Positions 1-11,765 of a DNA stretch of 62,000 nt are shown piece after piece. The position numbers and the translations under genes are program-made. Below the pieces are notes generated by a model that saw only the letters and a program-made list of their open reading frames with translations, searched no databases and was not told the origin of the DNA. Numbering within the stretch: the stretch's first letter is position 1; every line of letters starts with the position of its first letter. Source of the DNA: Zygnema cylindricum (Eukaryota; Streptophyta; Zygnematophyceae; Zygnematales; Zygnemataceae); assembly GCA_037447655.1 (NCBI GenBank), contig JBBHKE010002052.1, positions 313,185-375,184 of the forward strand, given 5' to 3'.

Positions 1-3000
1 GTTCACATTCCGTTCACATTCACATTCATGATAATACGTTCACATGAACGCGCCGTTCACGTTGACATTCACATTCACAATCACAGTCACGTTCACATTC
101 ATATTCACGATCATATTCATATTCACGATCATAATCGCGTTCATGTTCACGTTCACATTCACGTTCACATTCACGTTCAAATTCACGTTCACATTCACGT
201 TCACTATCACATTCACGTTCACTTTCAAGTTCACATTCACATTCACGTTTACATTCATATTCACATTCACGTTCAGATTCATTTTCACATTCGCGTCCAT
301 GTTCACATTCAAGTCCAATATCACAATCACGTTCACATTCACATTTAGGTTTGCATTCAAATTCAAGTTAACATTCACATTCACGATCATGTTCACATTC
401 ACGTTCACATTCACATTCACATTCACATGCACATTCACATTCACATTCACGTTCACGTTCACATTCACGTTCACACTCACATTCAAAATCACATTCACAT
501 ATACATTTACATTCAAAGTTTTTACATTTATGTCCTCATTAACAATCACATTCACATTCACGTTCACATTTACAATCACATTCACATACACGTTCACGTT
601 CACACCCACATTTACATTCAAGTTCACACTAACAATCACATTCACGTTCACATTCACATTCCCATTCACATTTACATTTTTCACATTAACGTTCACTTTT
701 ACATTAAAATTAACATTCACATTTACAATCACATTCACATTGACGTTCACGTTCACATTCACATTCACATTCAAGTTCACATAAACATTCACATTCACAT
801 TCACATTCATAATAACATCCACATGCACATACACATTCAACTTCACATTCATTTTCATGTTCACGTTCACATTCACATTCACATTCACGTTCAGATTCAC
901 ATTCACATACGCAGCCAAGTTCAAGTTCACATTCGCGTTCAAGTTCACATTCACGTTCACATTCAAATTCACGTTCATATTCATATTCACTTCACATTCA
1001 AATTCACATTAACATTCAATAAAACATTCACGTTCACATTCACATCCACATCCATATTAATATTCACATTCACATTCATGTTCACATTGGCATTCACTTC
1101 ACATAAATATTCACTTCACATTCACAAAAACTTCACATTCACATTCCCATTCACGTTAACGTCACGTTCACGTTCACATTAACATTCATGTACACATTCC
1201 CGTTAAAATAAGCAATCACATTCATGTTCACATTCACATGCACATTCACATTCACATTCACATTCATATTCCAATCCACATTCATATTAACATTCACTTT
1301 CACATTCACATTCACGTTCAAATTCACATTCACATTCACATTCAAGTTGACATTCACATTCGCACACACATTATTCACCTTCACATTCACATTCTTGTTC
1401 ACATTCACATACACATTCACATTAACATTAAAATTCACATTCACATTCACATTCAAATTCACATTCATATTCACCTTCACATTCATGTTCACATTCAAAT
1501 TCACATTTACATTCACATTCACACTCACGTTCACGATCACGTTCACATTCACGTTTACTTTAATGTTCACATTCACATTATAAATCACGTTCACATTCAA
1601 ATTCACGTTCACTTTCACGTTCACATTCACATTCACATTCAAATTCACGTTCACGTTCACATTCACATTCACATTCACGTTTAGGTTCACATCTTCACAA
1701 TGAAGTTTACATTAACATTCACATTCTCATTCACATTCACATTCACATTCAAATGCACGTTGACATTCACATTCATGTTCACATTCACATTCACATTCAC
1801 TTTCACATTCACGTTCACGTTCACATTCACATTCACGTTCACAATCACATTCGCATTCACATTATCGTTCAAATTTATGTTTACATCCACATTCACATTC
1901 ACGTTCAAATTCACATTCACATTCACGTTCACATTCACATTCACATTCACATTACGTTCACATTTACATTCAAATTCACACTCCATTTCCTTTTCACATT
2001 CACATCCACATTCACATTCACATTACTCTCATATTTACATTCAAATTAACTCTCCCATTCACATTCACATTCATATTCATATTCATATTCACATTTACAT
2101 TCACGTTCAACTTCACAATCACAATCATAATCAAATCCACATTCACATTCACATTAATATTCACAATCAGTTTCACGTTCACGTTCACGTTCACATTCAC
2201 ATTCACATTCACATTCACGTTCACATTCACATTCACCTTCACATTCAAGTTCATGTTCACATTCACTTTCACATTATGTTCACATTCACATTCATATTCA
2301 AATCCACATTAAGATTAACATTCACTTTCACATTCACGTTCACGATCAAATTCGCATTCACATTATCGTTCAAATTTATGTTAACATCCACATTCACATT
2401 CACGTTCAAATTCACATTCACATTCACATTCAAGTTGACAAACACATTTGCAAACACATTCACCTTCACCTTCACATTCTTGTTCACATTCACATTCACA
2501 TTCACATTCAAATTCACATTTATATTCACATTCACATTCATGTTCACATTCACATTCACATTGACATTCAAATTCACGTTCACATTCACATTCACATTCA
2601 CATTCAAATTCAAATTCACCTTCACATTCACATTCACATTTACGTTCACGTTTATGTTCACATTCACATTTTAGATCAAGTTCACATTCACGTTCACACT
2701 CACGTTCACATTCACGTTCACATTCACGTTCAAATTCACATTAACATTCAAATAAAGGTTCACATTCAAATTCACATTCACGTTGAAGTTCACGTTCACA
2801 TTCACATCCACGTTCACAATCAAGTTTACATTAACATTCACATTCTCATTCCCACATTGGCATTCATGTTTACATTCACATTCAAATTCAAGTTCACGTT
2901 CATGTTCACATTCACATTCACATTCAAATTCACGTAGACATTTACATTCACGTTCACATTCATGTTCACATTGATGTTCACATTCACGTTCACATTCACA

Positions 3001-4940
3001 TTCACATTCACATTCAAATTCAAATTCACGGTCACAATCACGTTCACGTTCCTTTTCACGTTCACATTCACATTCACATTCAAGTTCACATTCACATTCA
3101 AATTCACATTGCCATTGCCATTCACGTTCACATTAACATTCTTATTCACGTCTACATTCACACTCACATTCGCGTTAACATTCAAATTCACATTCCCGTT
3201 CAAATTCACATACACGTTCACATTCACATTCATGTTCACATTCACATACATTTTCGTATTCACATTTTTCACATTTATGTTAACAATCACATTAACGTTC
3301 ACATTCACATTCACATTCACATTCATATTCACATTCACATTCACAATCACATAACGTTCATATTTACATTCAAATTAACACTCCCATTCACATTCACATT
3401 CATGTTCACATTCACATTTACGTTCACCTTCACGTTCACATTCACATTCACATTCACAATGATAATCAAATCCACATTCACATTCACGTTTACATTCAGT
3501 TTCACATTCACATTCACGTTCACGTTCACCTTCACATTCACGTTCACATTCACGTTCACGTTCACATTCACGTTCATATTCACATTCAGATTCATGTTCA
3601 CATTCACGTTCACTTTCACGTTGACATTCACGTTCACATACACATTGACATTCTCATTGACATTAACGTTGACATTCAGGTTCACGTTGACCCTCAAGTT
3701 GACATTGACATTCACGTTGACATTCCCATTGACATTCACATTGACATTCCCATTGACATTCACGTTGATATTCACGTTGACATTCACTTTGACATTCACA
3801 TTGACGTTCGCATTCATATTCAAATTCATGTTCACATTGACATTCACATTGACATTCACATTGACATTCACGTCCACATTGACGTTCATGTTCACGTTTA
3901 CATTGAGGTTCAGATTTATGATCGGATTCACGTCCACATTCACGTTCACATTCACATTCACGTTCACATTCACATTCAAGTTCACGTTCACATTCTCTTT
4001 CACATTCAGGTTTTAATTCACATTCACATTCACATTCACGTTCACATTCACATTCACATTCACATTCACGTTCACGTTCACATTCACATCAACGCTCAAA
4101 TTCATATTCACTTTCACATTCACGTTCACCTTCATGTTCACATTCACATTCACGTTCACGTTCATATTCACATTCACATTCAAATTCACATTCACATTCA
4201 CAATCACATTCACGTTCACATTCACATTAACATTCACATTCACGTTCACGTTCACATTCACGTTCACGTTCACGTTCACATTCACGTTCACGTTCACATT
4301 CACGTTGAAATTCACGTTCAGGTTCACATTCACATTCACATTCACGTTCACATTCACATTCACATCATTCACGTCCACATTCACATTCACATTCAGATTC
4401 ACATTCACGTCCACATTCACACGTTCACATTCACGTTCACGTTCACGTTCACTTTCACATTCACGTTCATATATAGATTTACGTTCACAATCACATATAG
4501 ATTCACCTTCACATTCACATTCACTCTCACGTTCACGTTTACTTTCACATTCACTTTCACATTCACATTCACATTAAATTTCACGTTCACTTTCACAGAC
4601 ACGTTTACATTCACATTCACGTTCACATTCACGTTCACATTCACGTTCACATTCACGTTAACATGCACATTACATTCACATTCACATTCACATTCACGTT
4701 CACATTCACATTCACGTTAACATGCACATTCACATTCACATTCACATTCACATTCACGTTCACGTTCACATTCACATTCACGTTAACATGCACATTCACA
4801 TTCATGTTCACATTCACGTTCACATTCACATTCACATTCACGTTCATATTCATATACATATTTATGTTTATGTTCATATTTATACTTATGTTTATATTCA
4901 TATTCATAAATATAAGAATACTTATATTCATCTATTTTTT
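1..4940. repeat. Hexamer satellite array (TTCACA/TTCACG)n
   Basis: Almost 5 kb of tandem 6-bp units, mainly TTCACA and TTCACG, with scattered variants (TTCAAA, TTAACA, TTTACA, TTCCCA). Between about 3,620 and 3,900 the unit alternates with TTGACA. Near the right end a longer unit starting GTTAACATGCACATT recurs at 4,657, 4,716 and 4,782 (59 and 66 bp apart). Since 6 is a multiple of 3, long open frames appear on both strands; they encode only His-Ile/Val, Phe-Thr or Asn-Val dipeptide runs and are not genes. The array lies 3' of the LRR exon at 5.3 kb on the minus strand and would be intronic for that gene. Confidence 0.97.
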
Positions 4941-4964
4941 TATATTTATTTTCATTTTTTATTT

Positions 4965-5241
4965 TTTCTTAATTTACCATTATTGCTTTTCGATCATTAT
5001 TTGCCTCATTGACATATTTAATTGTTATAAAATTATTACAATGTGTGGTTATTATTGGTGGTTATTGTTGTTTATGGTATAAACAATAATATGTATAATA
5101 TGTATGTAAGTAATTTTTGTATCAAATAGTACTTAATAATTTAAGTAATTATTTTTCTTATAAATACTATTTTTTGCAATTAGTTTCTTAGTTCTCATTA
5201 CATATTTATTAAACGTTTATCATTAGTGTCACGTGTCTTAC
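4965..5241 (-). repeat. LRR-module intron flank, donor side (copy A)
   Basis: This AT-rich stretch lies on the donor side of the LRR exon that follows. It carries sequence blocks seen again beside other LRR exons: TGCTTTTCGATCATTATTTG (again near 40.0 and 50.1 kb), GTATCAAATAGTA (again near 36.1, 40.1, 40.6 and 50.3 kb) and TTTATCATTAGTGTCAC directly before the donor. The LRR exon was therefore copied together with intron sequence and not as bare coding DNA. Confidence 0.8.
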
Positions 5242-5313
5242 AAGTATCGGAGGGATGTGAGTTTACCGATGGACGATGGAATGCGTCCACTCAACTGGTT
5301 GAAAGATAGAGGC
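5242..5313 (-). CDS. 72-nt LRR exon, LRR gene 1 (copy A)
   Basis: On the minus strand an acceptor (GCCACAG) precedes exactly 72 nt that end at a GTAAGA donor. Both ends are phase 2. It encodes one 24-residue plant-type LRR, (L)PLSFNQLSGRIPSSIGKLT followed by SLRY and the first two bases of a split Leu codon. It is intact, unlike the 5' exons of the same putative gene at 13.0-13.35 kb. Compared with its sisters at 36-54 kb it differs mainly at concave-face positions, plus G-R and Q-K changes. If it belongs to gene 1, the copia element lies in the intron between it and the N-terminal exons. It could instead be an orphan exon moved here with its repeat module. Confidence 0.8.
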
Positions 5314-5590
5314 CTGTGGCGTCGAACACTCAAACGGTCTCTGAATTCATTGCGCTAGCTTTCAAACCCCCATGAGACTTTTTTATTATTCTTTATTAAT
5401 TGTTGCCACTGTATTGTCACCAATATCTATAATTGATTTTATTTCATTAATTAAAAAGTTCTATATATACTTTAAACATTTTTTGCAATCGTTACTTGTT
5501 ACTATAAATTAACATTGTTATTATTACTATTTTTTAATACCACATAGTACTATTTATTGTTAATATCATTTATTACTATTTAGTTTTATT
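5314..5590 (-). repeat. LRR-module intron flank, acceptor side (copy A)
   Basis: The acceptor-side flank contains the recurring blocks GCTAGCTTTCAAACCCCCAT and GAGACTTTTTTATTATTC, which also flank the LRR exons near 35.7, 40.4, 40.8 and 50.6 kb. AT-rich sequence without coding signal follows, to about 5,590. Confidence 0.7.
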
Positions 5591-6110
5591 ATTTCTCCAT
5601 CTATCTCCCTCTCTCCCTTTTCTCCATCGTCTCTCCCCTTAACACTCTCTCCCTCTGCCCCTCCAACCCTCCAACTTCCCTTCTAACCTTCTCCCCCATT
5701 CCCCCAACCCCCCTCCCCCCGACCGCTCCCCCTCCCAATCCCCCTCGATTCTCTCCCTTCCCTCCCTCCCTCTTTTCGCGTCATCCCTCGATCTCTACCC
5801 CGGATCTCTATCCTCAAGTCTCCTGCATGGATCGCCTTTGTCTCTCGCCCCTCTTTATCTTGCCATTCTGATCCCCACCCATCACGTCACCTCTCTGCCA
5901 TTCCTCATCCCTCCCTCTCCCATCACCCTCACTCCTGCCTCTCTCCTCCCACATCTCCTCGGCTCATCCTCTCCTCTCTCCCCTCTCCTCTCCCTCTCTC
6001 CCTCCTCCCTCCCTCTCTCCTCCCAGATCCCAAATTACCCTCTTGGCTCTCCCTTAGCATCTTGCCCTCCTCTCCTCTCAACATATGCTCACAGTCTCAC
6101 TCCCTCATTG
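5590..6110. repeat. Polypyrimidine (CT-rich) tract
   Basis: About 500 bp of low-complexity TCCCTC/CTCTCC sequence on the plus strand (GA-rich on the minus strand). The open frame from 5,838 to 6,149 is Ser/Leu/Pro-rich from the base bias alone and resembles no family. Similar tracts occur at 31.0, 36.7, 49.3 and 50.9 kb. Confidence 0.85.
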
Positions 6111-6146
6111 ATAGAGAAACGTATTTTGATGGATCTCACTGAGAAA

Positions 6147-6620
6147 TGACGATAGAACGAGAACATTACATTACATTAGTTCAGATATGCTGAAGCATTG
6201 AGTCATGATAGAGCCCAAAGAATTCTCCAACAAAAGATTTCATTTTTGGAGATCTTTCCTTTATAATGTATTTTCGCCTTCTCTTTTGGTATACCAAACT
6301 TTTTCACCTCTCTTTTCTAAAATACTTTTGCCTAACTGACTTAAAACTACCACTAACACTTAGTGATAAATTGAACATAAGGACATGACGGTAGGCGAAT
6401 GTGGGCCTAATCAAACATTGTGCGCCGAAACTGAATGGTGCGCACTAAACCGAACGTTACAAGTACGTCACCCTAAATGACATCAAATACCGTACCGGAC
6501 AATACGCAACGGACGAAACACAAAACAGCTCACAAGCGCCAACTGAAACCAAACAATGAACCAAGACCAAATCCGTCACTGCGACAGGACGCCAAAACGT
6601 AACACAATTAGTCCTTCCTC
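6147..6620 (-). repeat. Copia 3' LTR
   Basis: Matches 11,766-12,260 along its length, with shared blocks such as AAAGAATTCTCCAAC, ACTTAAAACTACCACTAACAC and GAAACCAAACAATGAACCAAG. A purine-rich stretch (GAAGAGGAGGAAGGA on the minus strand, about 6,617-6,632) lies directly internal to it and is the likely polypurine tract. The outer boundary is uncertain by about 15 bp. Confidence 0.88.
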
Positions 6621-6696
6621 CTCTTCGATGTGGAAAATTGCAAACAAGAATGCATTTCATGCTAACCCTAACTTTGGACGACCTCCGACAAACACA

Positions 6697-7161
6697 TCAT
6701 AGGTAGTCGACGTAACTAAGTAAATCTGCGGCATCTTCCAAAGTCGACACGAATACAAACTCCACCTCTTTTAAGGTGACCAAATCACGCACAAAATGCC
6801 ACTTAATATAGATGTGCTTCGTACGCTTGTGAAATACGCGATTTTTAACAAGTGCCATAGAACTCATGCTATCTCTAAAAATCTGCAAACACACAATCGA
6901 AATCTTCAATTCACCGAGCATCTCTTTTAACCAAATTGATGCTTTAGCGACATTGTAAGCTGCCATGTACTCAGCCTCCGTTGAACTTAATGCAACTGTC
7001 AGTTGCAGACGTGAACTCCACGAAACTGCTGCACCGCCGAACACGAATGCGTATCCAGACGTTGACTTTCCAGAATCGTAATCTCCTGCCCAGTCGGAAT
7101 TGGAGTAACCAATGCAACTTGCCGAATTGTACGTCAATCCCATATCAATCGTACCGGCCAA
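6697..7161 (-). CDS. Copia RNase H domain (remnant)
   Basis: This 154-residue open stretch is the C-terminal RNase H of a copia polyprotein. Family landmarks are SNSDWAGDYDSGKSTSGYAF (first acidic residue and the conserved GKSTSGY block), ALSSTEAEYMA (catalytic Glu) and FRDSMSSMAL (catalytic Asp, where the family usually has DN). HKRTKHIYIKWHFVRD corresponds to the usual RTKHI-D-HF-R motif. It closes with a region resembling the expected ADLLTK end, here ADLLSY. Upstream, continuity with the RT is broken. It is a remnant of a mobile element, not a host gene. Confidence 0.9.
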   Translation of the reverse strand: MAGTIDMGLTYNSASCIGYSNSDWAGDYDSGKSTSGYAFVFGGAAVSWSSRLQLTVALSSTEAEYMAAYNVAKASIWLKEMLGELKISIVCLQIFRDSMSSMALVKNRVFHKRTKHIYIKWHFVRDLVTLKEVEFVFVSTLEDAADLLSYVDYL

Positions 7162-7326
7162 ATATCAAAAGATATGCTTGACGGCCTCCCAATGCCATTT
7201 TTTTGGTTCATGACAGAATCGACTCAAAGTTGAAAATGCCACAGCATATCCGGACGAGTACCCATACTCAAATACATAAGACTTCCGATGGCTTCTCGAT
7301 ATGGAACGTCGACCAACGATTCATCC

Positions 7327-7983
7327 TCAAACTTCCTTAAAATGACACTTAGGATCCATAGGCGTTGAAAGTGGTTTTGCATTCGACATGCGTAACCGCG
7401 CTAATACTTCTCTGCAATACTGAGCTTGACTCAGTTTGTTATCTCCGTTAGGATATCTAATCACTTTGATCCCCAAAATGTAACGGATGTCTCCAAGGTC
7501 TGTTACCTTAAAATAAAGGCATAGAAAGGCCTTAAAACAAAGGCATAGAAAGGCCTTCAATTCGCTGATTATGTCTAGAGTATCCGACGTCATCAGAAAA
7601 TCGTCCCTGTAAACTAGGAAGATTATTTGGTCTTCTCTTTCCCCCTTAATGTAAACGCCCGAATGTGAAGTAGTCCGTTTAAATCCGAAAACGGTTAACA
7701 CCGAATGCAACCGTAAGTAAGAAGTACAAGGCGCCTGCTTTAACCCATACAGAGACTTGCTTTAACCCGTACAAAGAGTTGCTTTAACGCGTACAGAGAC
7801 TTCCCTCACCTTCTCTTCTTTCGAGTCAACTCCCTCAAGGATCTTCATGTACACTTTTTCCTCAAGTTCTCCGTTCAAGAGCGCGGTTTCAACATCCATT
7901 TGAAGGATGTGTTTCTTTTCAACTGCTGCAATCGCCATAATCATCCGTAAAGAGTCAATATTTACAATTGGCGCATATGTCAC
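7327..7983 (-). pseudogene. Copia reverse transcriptase (broken)
   Basis: Two blocks make up an RVT_2 domain. The N-terminal block (7,762-7,983) has TYAPIVNIDSLRMIMAIAA and QMDVETALLNGELEEKVYM, the copia fingers/palm signature with its conserved Asp. The C-terminal block (7,327-7,710) has VYRDDFLM, where the usual YVDD active site has Val replaced by Arg, and TDLGDIRYILGI. Two lesions are visible. A 22-bp unit covering the SLYGLKQA codons occurs three times in tandem (7,737-7,802); the two extra copies add 44 bp and shift the frame. A 24-bp in-frame duplication at about 7,508-7,555 repeats KAFLCL(C/Y)F. Polymerase activity is not expected. Confidence 0.9.
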
Positions 7984-8262
7984 TGTAAAATCATTTCCTT
8001 CCTATTGTTGAAAACCTTTGCATACTAGTCTAGCTTTATACTTAATTACTTCTCTAGAAGCACCAGTTTTTTTCTTGAAGACCCACTTCGCATCGATCGC
8101 CTTTTTTTTCTCGGTTAAATCAACTTCCTCAAATGTTCGTTTCTCTACTATGGACTTATATTCTTTCTCCCAAGCCGGTTGCCATTTTGACTCCCAATCA
8201 CCCGAATTTCGTGATTCAGAGTAAGATCGGGGGTCACCGGCTTACTTCTTACAAAGTGATTG

Positions 8263-8754
8263 CTAGAGGAGGAAATCCTCCCCTTCAGTCACCAAAATGA
8301 AGTAATGTGAATTTTCAACATTTCCTCCTTTCCTGTCAAAAGATAATCTCGCCGGTTTTCTCCCCTTAGATTCTTGTGTACTCCATAAATTAACATCCAA
8401 CTCTTTATCTTTATCCAATTCGGTATGACTTGAAGAGCATGATTTTGAATTTGTGGAATTCTGAGATTTGGATGACATTCGAGAATTCGAATGTCGCGAT
8501 TTTACGTCAATGTTCTTAATTTCTTCTTCAATATCGATCGTAACATTGTCAGCGGGATCAGGTTCAATGTCATCATTGGACTCCTCCATGTCCGAGAAAT
8601 TAGAAATTTCGGCTTCGTCATGAAAATCCAAATTTCTTCGCAATTTCGCCGATCCTTCGATTGCGGATTTCAGGTGCTCATGGAAGTTCACGTTTCGTGA
8701 TTCCATAATTGTGTGCAGTTTGGGATAATAAATTCGGTAAAAATTCCCTCGCAA
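8263..8754 (-). pseudogene. Copia integrase C-terminal / linker region
   Basis: This 163-residue open stretch is rich in acidic residues and Ser. It sits between the integrase core and the RT, where copia polyproteins carry a poorly conserved linker. It contains no strong motif and is assigned by position. Residues such as SRNVNFHE resemble the integrase C-terminal signature (SRDVxFdE) of plant copia elements. It is separated from the core by stops. Confidence 0.65.
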
Positions 8755-8989
8755 GCTATATCCAACAAAAACTCAGGACCAACTTCTCGATGAAAATTTT
8801 CCTCGCTGATTTTGTGATTCTACCTATACGGTAACACTACATCCCCATATCCGCAAGTGATTTAGAGTTGATTTTCGCCCGTACCACAACTCATGAGGTG
8901 TTTTATCACCCGAAATGGAAGTAAGTCACTGATTACCTATATAATTAGCGGTTAAGAGTGCATCTCCCCAAAGTGACTAGATCGACCGG

Positions 8990-9781
8990 ATGCATGCACC
9001 ATAGCTCAAACTATTTCTTAGAGTGTCCGATTTTACTTTCAACCACTCTATTTGGTTCCGGGAAGTAAGGTGCCGTACGTTGATGTTTTATTCCCCATTC
9101 TCGACAATATCCATCAAAAGCAATATACTCACCACCATTATCCGATCAAATGGACTTCAATTTCCTCTCACATTGTCGTTCCGCTGTGCCACTCCTTAAA
9201 CCTCTCTAATGCTTCAGATTTGTGTTTTAGAAGAATTACTCATGAGAAACGTGAGTAATCATCGACAATAACCGTGATGTACCGATTTCCTCGAATTCTC
9301 TCTGGTTTCACATTTCCACACAAATTGATGTGGACTAATTCGAGAGGATGTGAGGATCAAAACTTCGTATTTTTCGGTGGATGAGATTTCTGGATTTGAT
9401 TCCCTTGACTACACCCGTCACATCCATTAACGTTTCGCCCGAGGCCAAATCTAACCTCTCACACAACCGGTTTTTAACATGTTCCTTAGACTCCCCCTCG
9501 GATGTGTGGCACATCCAACGATGCCAAAGACTTAAATCCCCTCTAAATTTTCAAATATGATATAAGATCATATCCGGATATGAATCAACCTTAGTCCGCT
9601 ACCATACTAATCGACTATGCATATTTTTCGTGACTTCCCCTTCACCAATGACGACTCCCTTTTCATTAACATTGTGAATTGTCGAATCTCCAAAGGCATA
9701 TACACTACCACCCGCACATTGGATCTGCGGGACACTCAATAAATTAACCGAACCACCAGAAATGTGAAGTACATTGACCAA
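8990..9781 (-). pseudogene. Copia integrase (frameshifted)
   Basis: Pieces of the domain are readable in several minus frames. At 9,599-9,781 is the pre-integrase stretch VLHISGGSVNLLSVPQIQ. At about 9,500-9,540 is LWHRWMCH, the zinc-binding His region, and at about 9,405-9,430 NGCDGCSQG supplies the Cys pair. The core includes ELVHINLCGNVKP and TVIVDDYSRF at 9,250-9,350, then SDNGGEYIAF and GIKHQRTAPY at about 9,060-9,150. The first catalytic Asp, normally in H-T-D-L-C-G, is Asn here. Multiple stops and frameshifts separate the pieces. Confidence 0.85.
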
Positions 9782-9815
9782 ACGGGTTGGAGTTACGGGA
9801 TCTCTCCCTTCGGAA

Positions 9816-10142
9816 TTAAATGTGGGAAGGTCTAAACGGACCGGTTACCACATTGGTGACAGAAATAATTTGTCCGCTTGCAACCGTGATTTTCTTTGGA
9901 ATTGCCAACCGTCGCAAGTCGTCAAAGAATGTCACATTGGTGCAAACATGATGTGATGCTCCCGTATCAATCACCCACTCCTCCACATTTCCATTTTCTG
10001 CCGATAAATCAACCGAGAGGGCGAGACGAGTAAATATCTGAGCACCTGATCCCTTCTCTTCTTCATATCCACCGTCTCTGAACAAATGTCCTTGACCGCC
10101 AAAACGGCCACCAACCTCCAAAACGTTCTCTTCCTCGACCAC
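9816..10142 (-). pseudogene. Copia aspartic protease (remnant)
   Basis: The open stretch contains EEWVIDTGASHHVCTN, the copia protease active site (W-x-x-D-T/S-G-A-x-x-H). It is followed by a hydrophobic strand (KKITVASGQIISV) as expected for the family. Upstream sequence is Gly/Asp-rich and links to the zinc knuckle. No intact frame joins it to gag or integrase. Confidence 0.88.
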
Positions 10143-10257
10143 TTATGCGGCCTCTTCTACGACCGCCATTGAAGCCACCACGGCTGCCATTAAATCCACC
10201 TCTACCACCTCCACCTTCGCCTTCCGATTTTGCATAACATTGAGAACTTAGGTGCCC

Positions 10258-10338
10258 CTACTTGCCGCAAAAGTAACATTGCCGATCGGGACATGACATC
10301 GCCAAATGTCCAAGTTTGTTGCAATGAAAACATGAGAC
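10258..10338 (-). other. Copia gag CCHC zinc knuckle
   Basis: On the minus strand the sequence reads CFHCNKLGHLAMSCP, a CX2CX4HX4C nucleocapsid knuckle, followed by a second Cys pair (CYFCGK). It is too short to appear as a separate long open frame. It places the end of gag immediately before the protease, as in canonical copia elements. Confidence 0.9.
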
Positions 10339-10642
10339 AGAATTCAGATCGGGGGCCGAAAGAAAGGCCTTTGGATTTCTATTTTTCATTTGTCCCCTTC
10401 CTATACCTCTCAGGCCTCCTCCCCTTCCTCCTCTTCCGCCATCACGGAGATAAGATGAGTCGGCGGAGTTAGAATTGATAGTATTTAAAGAATCGGGGGA
10501 GGAGTACTTTGAGAAAAACTCACTCCATTATCTTCGTTATCTTTTAAATATAATAAAATGAATTCGTCAGTCAACCTCTTTTTCACTATCAAAATTTCTT
10601 TGAGATGGACAAGCCTATCCGGCAAGGCATTCAGAAAGCCAA

Positions 10643-11235
10643 TCACTTTACTTTATCCGCCTCAATAATAAACCGACCGATAGCCACAAGTCGTTCCAAA
10701 ATAATACTGAACCGTTTCGATGCATCTCTGATCGATTCATTTGGATTCATCTTAAAATTGAGAAATTCGGTATATGCATGTTGGCCGCGATTTTGATTTC
10801 CTTTTTCGACTTCGTTTTTAATGGCCCGCCAACATTCATGTGCAGAGTCATGTGTGAGAAAGTACTCATGAACTGCGGGCGTACAAGTTTTCATCAATCC
10901 GGTGAAGACGGCAACATTCCTTTGTCTCCATTTATTCCTTGCCTTTTGATCAGAAATCGGCATGGGCTCCTCTCCAGTAACAATTTTCCAAAGACGCTAA
11001 AGTTTAAGTTGTCCTTTAATGTATCTCTTCCAAATAAAGCAGTTCTTCCATTGAAGAGAACGATTTTGCCGGGCAATTTCTCATCTTCCTCATCACTGTC
11101 CTCCACCAAATTAGACTCATCTTCTGCCTCCAATTTCCCTTTCCGAATTCTTTCTCTCCTATTTCCCTTTCCGAATTCTTTGTCTCCCGTCATTTTCAGT
11201 TTCTCCTTCAACGTATCCGCTACCTCTACTGACAA
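10643..11235 (-). pseudogene. Copia gag capsid region (frameshifted)
   Basis: Two overlapping frames cover a copia gag. The upstream part (10,894-11,235) is a charged N-terminus from MSVEVADTLKEKLKM. The downstream part (10,643-10,963) reads KWRQRNVAVFTGLMKTC and ECWRAIKNEVEKGNQNR, then FKMNPNESIRDASKRFSII. This matches the UBN2-type gag pattern of W-x3-D/N-x-x-A-x2-I, A-x-E-x-W-x2-L and the later M-x-x-x-E-S-I-x-x-Y/F-x-x-R-F. A frameshift near 10,930 separates the parts. Confidence 0.8.
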
Positions 11236-11419
11236 CTAGCACCCTGCCCCCTTGAAGGGCAGATGAGAGCACACTCTGAAGAACTCCAGTCAACAATGTC
11301 TAAAGTCTCTACTATGTCAAAAACACCTCTACTCCTATTTCCTCCTTCTGTACAAACGTATCTGTAGGTAACGTGTCTTCTTCTTTCTCGAATTGGGCAG
11401 CATTGAAGCCCCTATGACT

Positions 11420-11720
11420 CATCTCTGGAGTGTCACTGGAGTGGAGTGTCACTGAGGTGGAGTGTGGAGTGTCACTGGAGTGTCAGTGTCAGATTGCACA
11501 GGTGCAAACTGTGGAGCTGCATCCTTCTTGCTCCACCCTTCTTCTTCTTTCCTCCCCTTGCTCCACCCTTCTTCTTCTTTCCTCCCAAATTGCACAGGTG
11601 CAAACTGTGGAGCTGCACCCTTCTTCTTCTTTCCTCCCATTTTAACACTACTAGTCACTGCTGAATTGTCGATAGCGGATACAAAGTGCTGAATTGTCGA
11701 TAGCGGATACAAAGTACTTC
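11420..11720 (-). repeat. Tandem repeats in copia leader
   Basis: The untranslated leader between 5' LTR and gag contains nested tandem repeats. A block beginning ATTGCACAGGTGCAAACTG recurs about 97 bp apart (11,493 and 11,589). A TGCTCCACCCTTCTTCTTCT unit is also duplicated. A 28-bp unit, GAATTGTCGATAGCGGATAC plus flank, occurs twice at 11,663-11,716. Short open frames here are by-products of the repeats. Confidence 0.75.
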
Positions 11721-11765
11721 TACCTGTTCCGATACGAATTGATAGATAAGGAGCACGGCCAAAAA

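Noticed and set aside
28-4668. Many long open frames on both strands in the first hexamer array (up to 324 codons)
   Set aside because: They encode only alternating His-Ile/Val, Phe-Thr or Asn-Val and result from a 6-bp period; frames are open on both strands at once.
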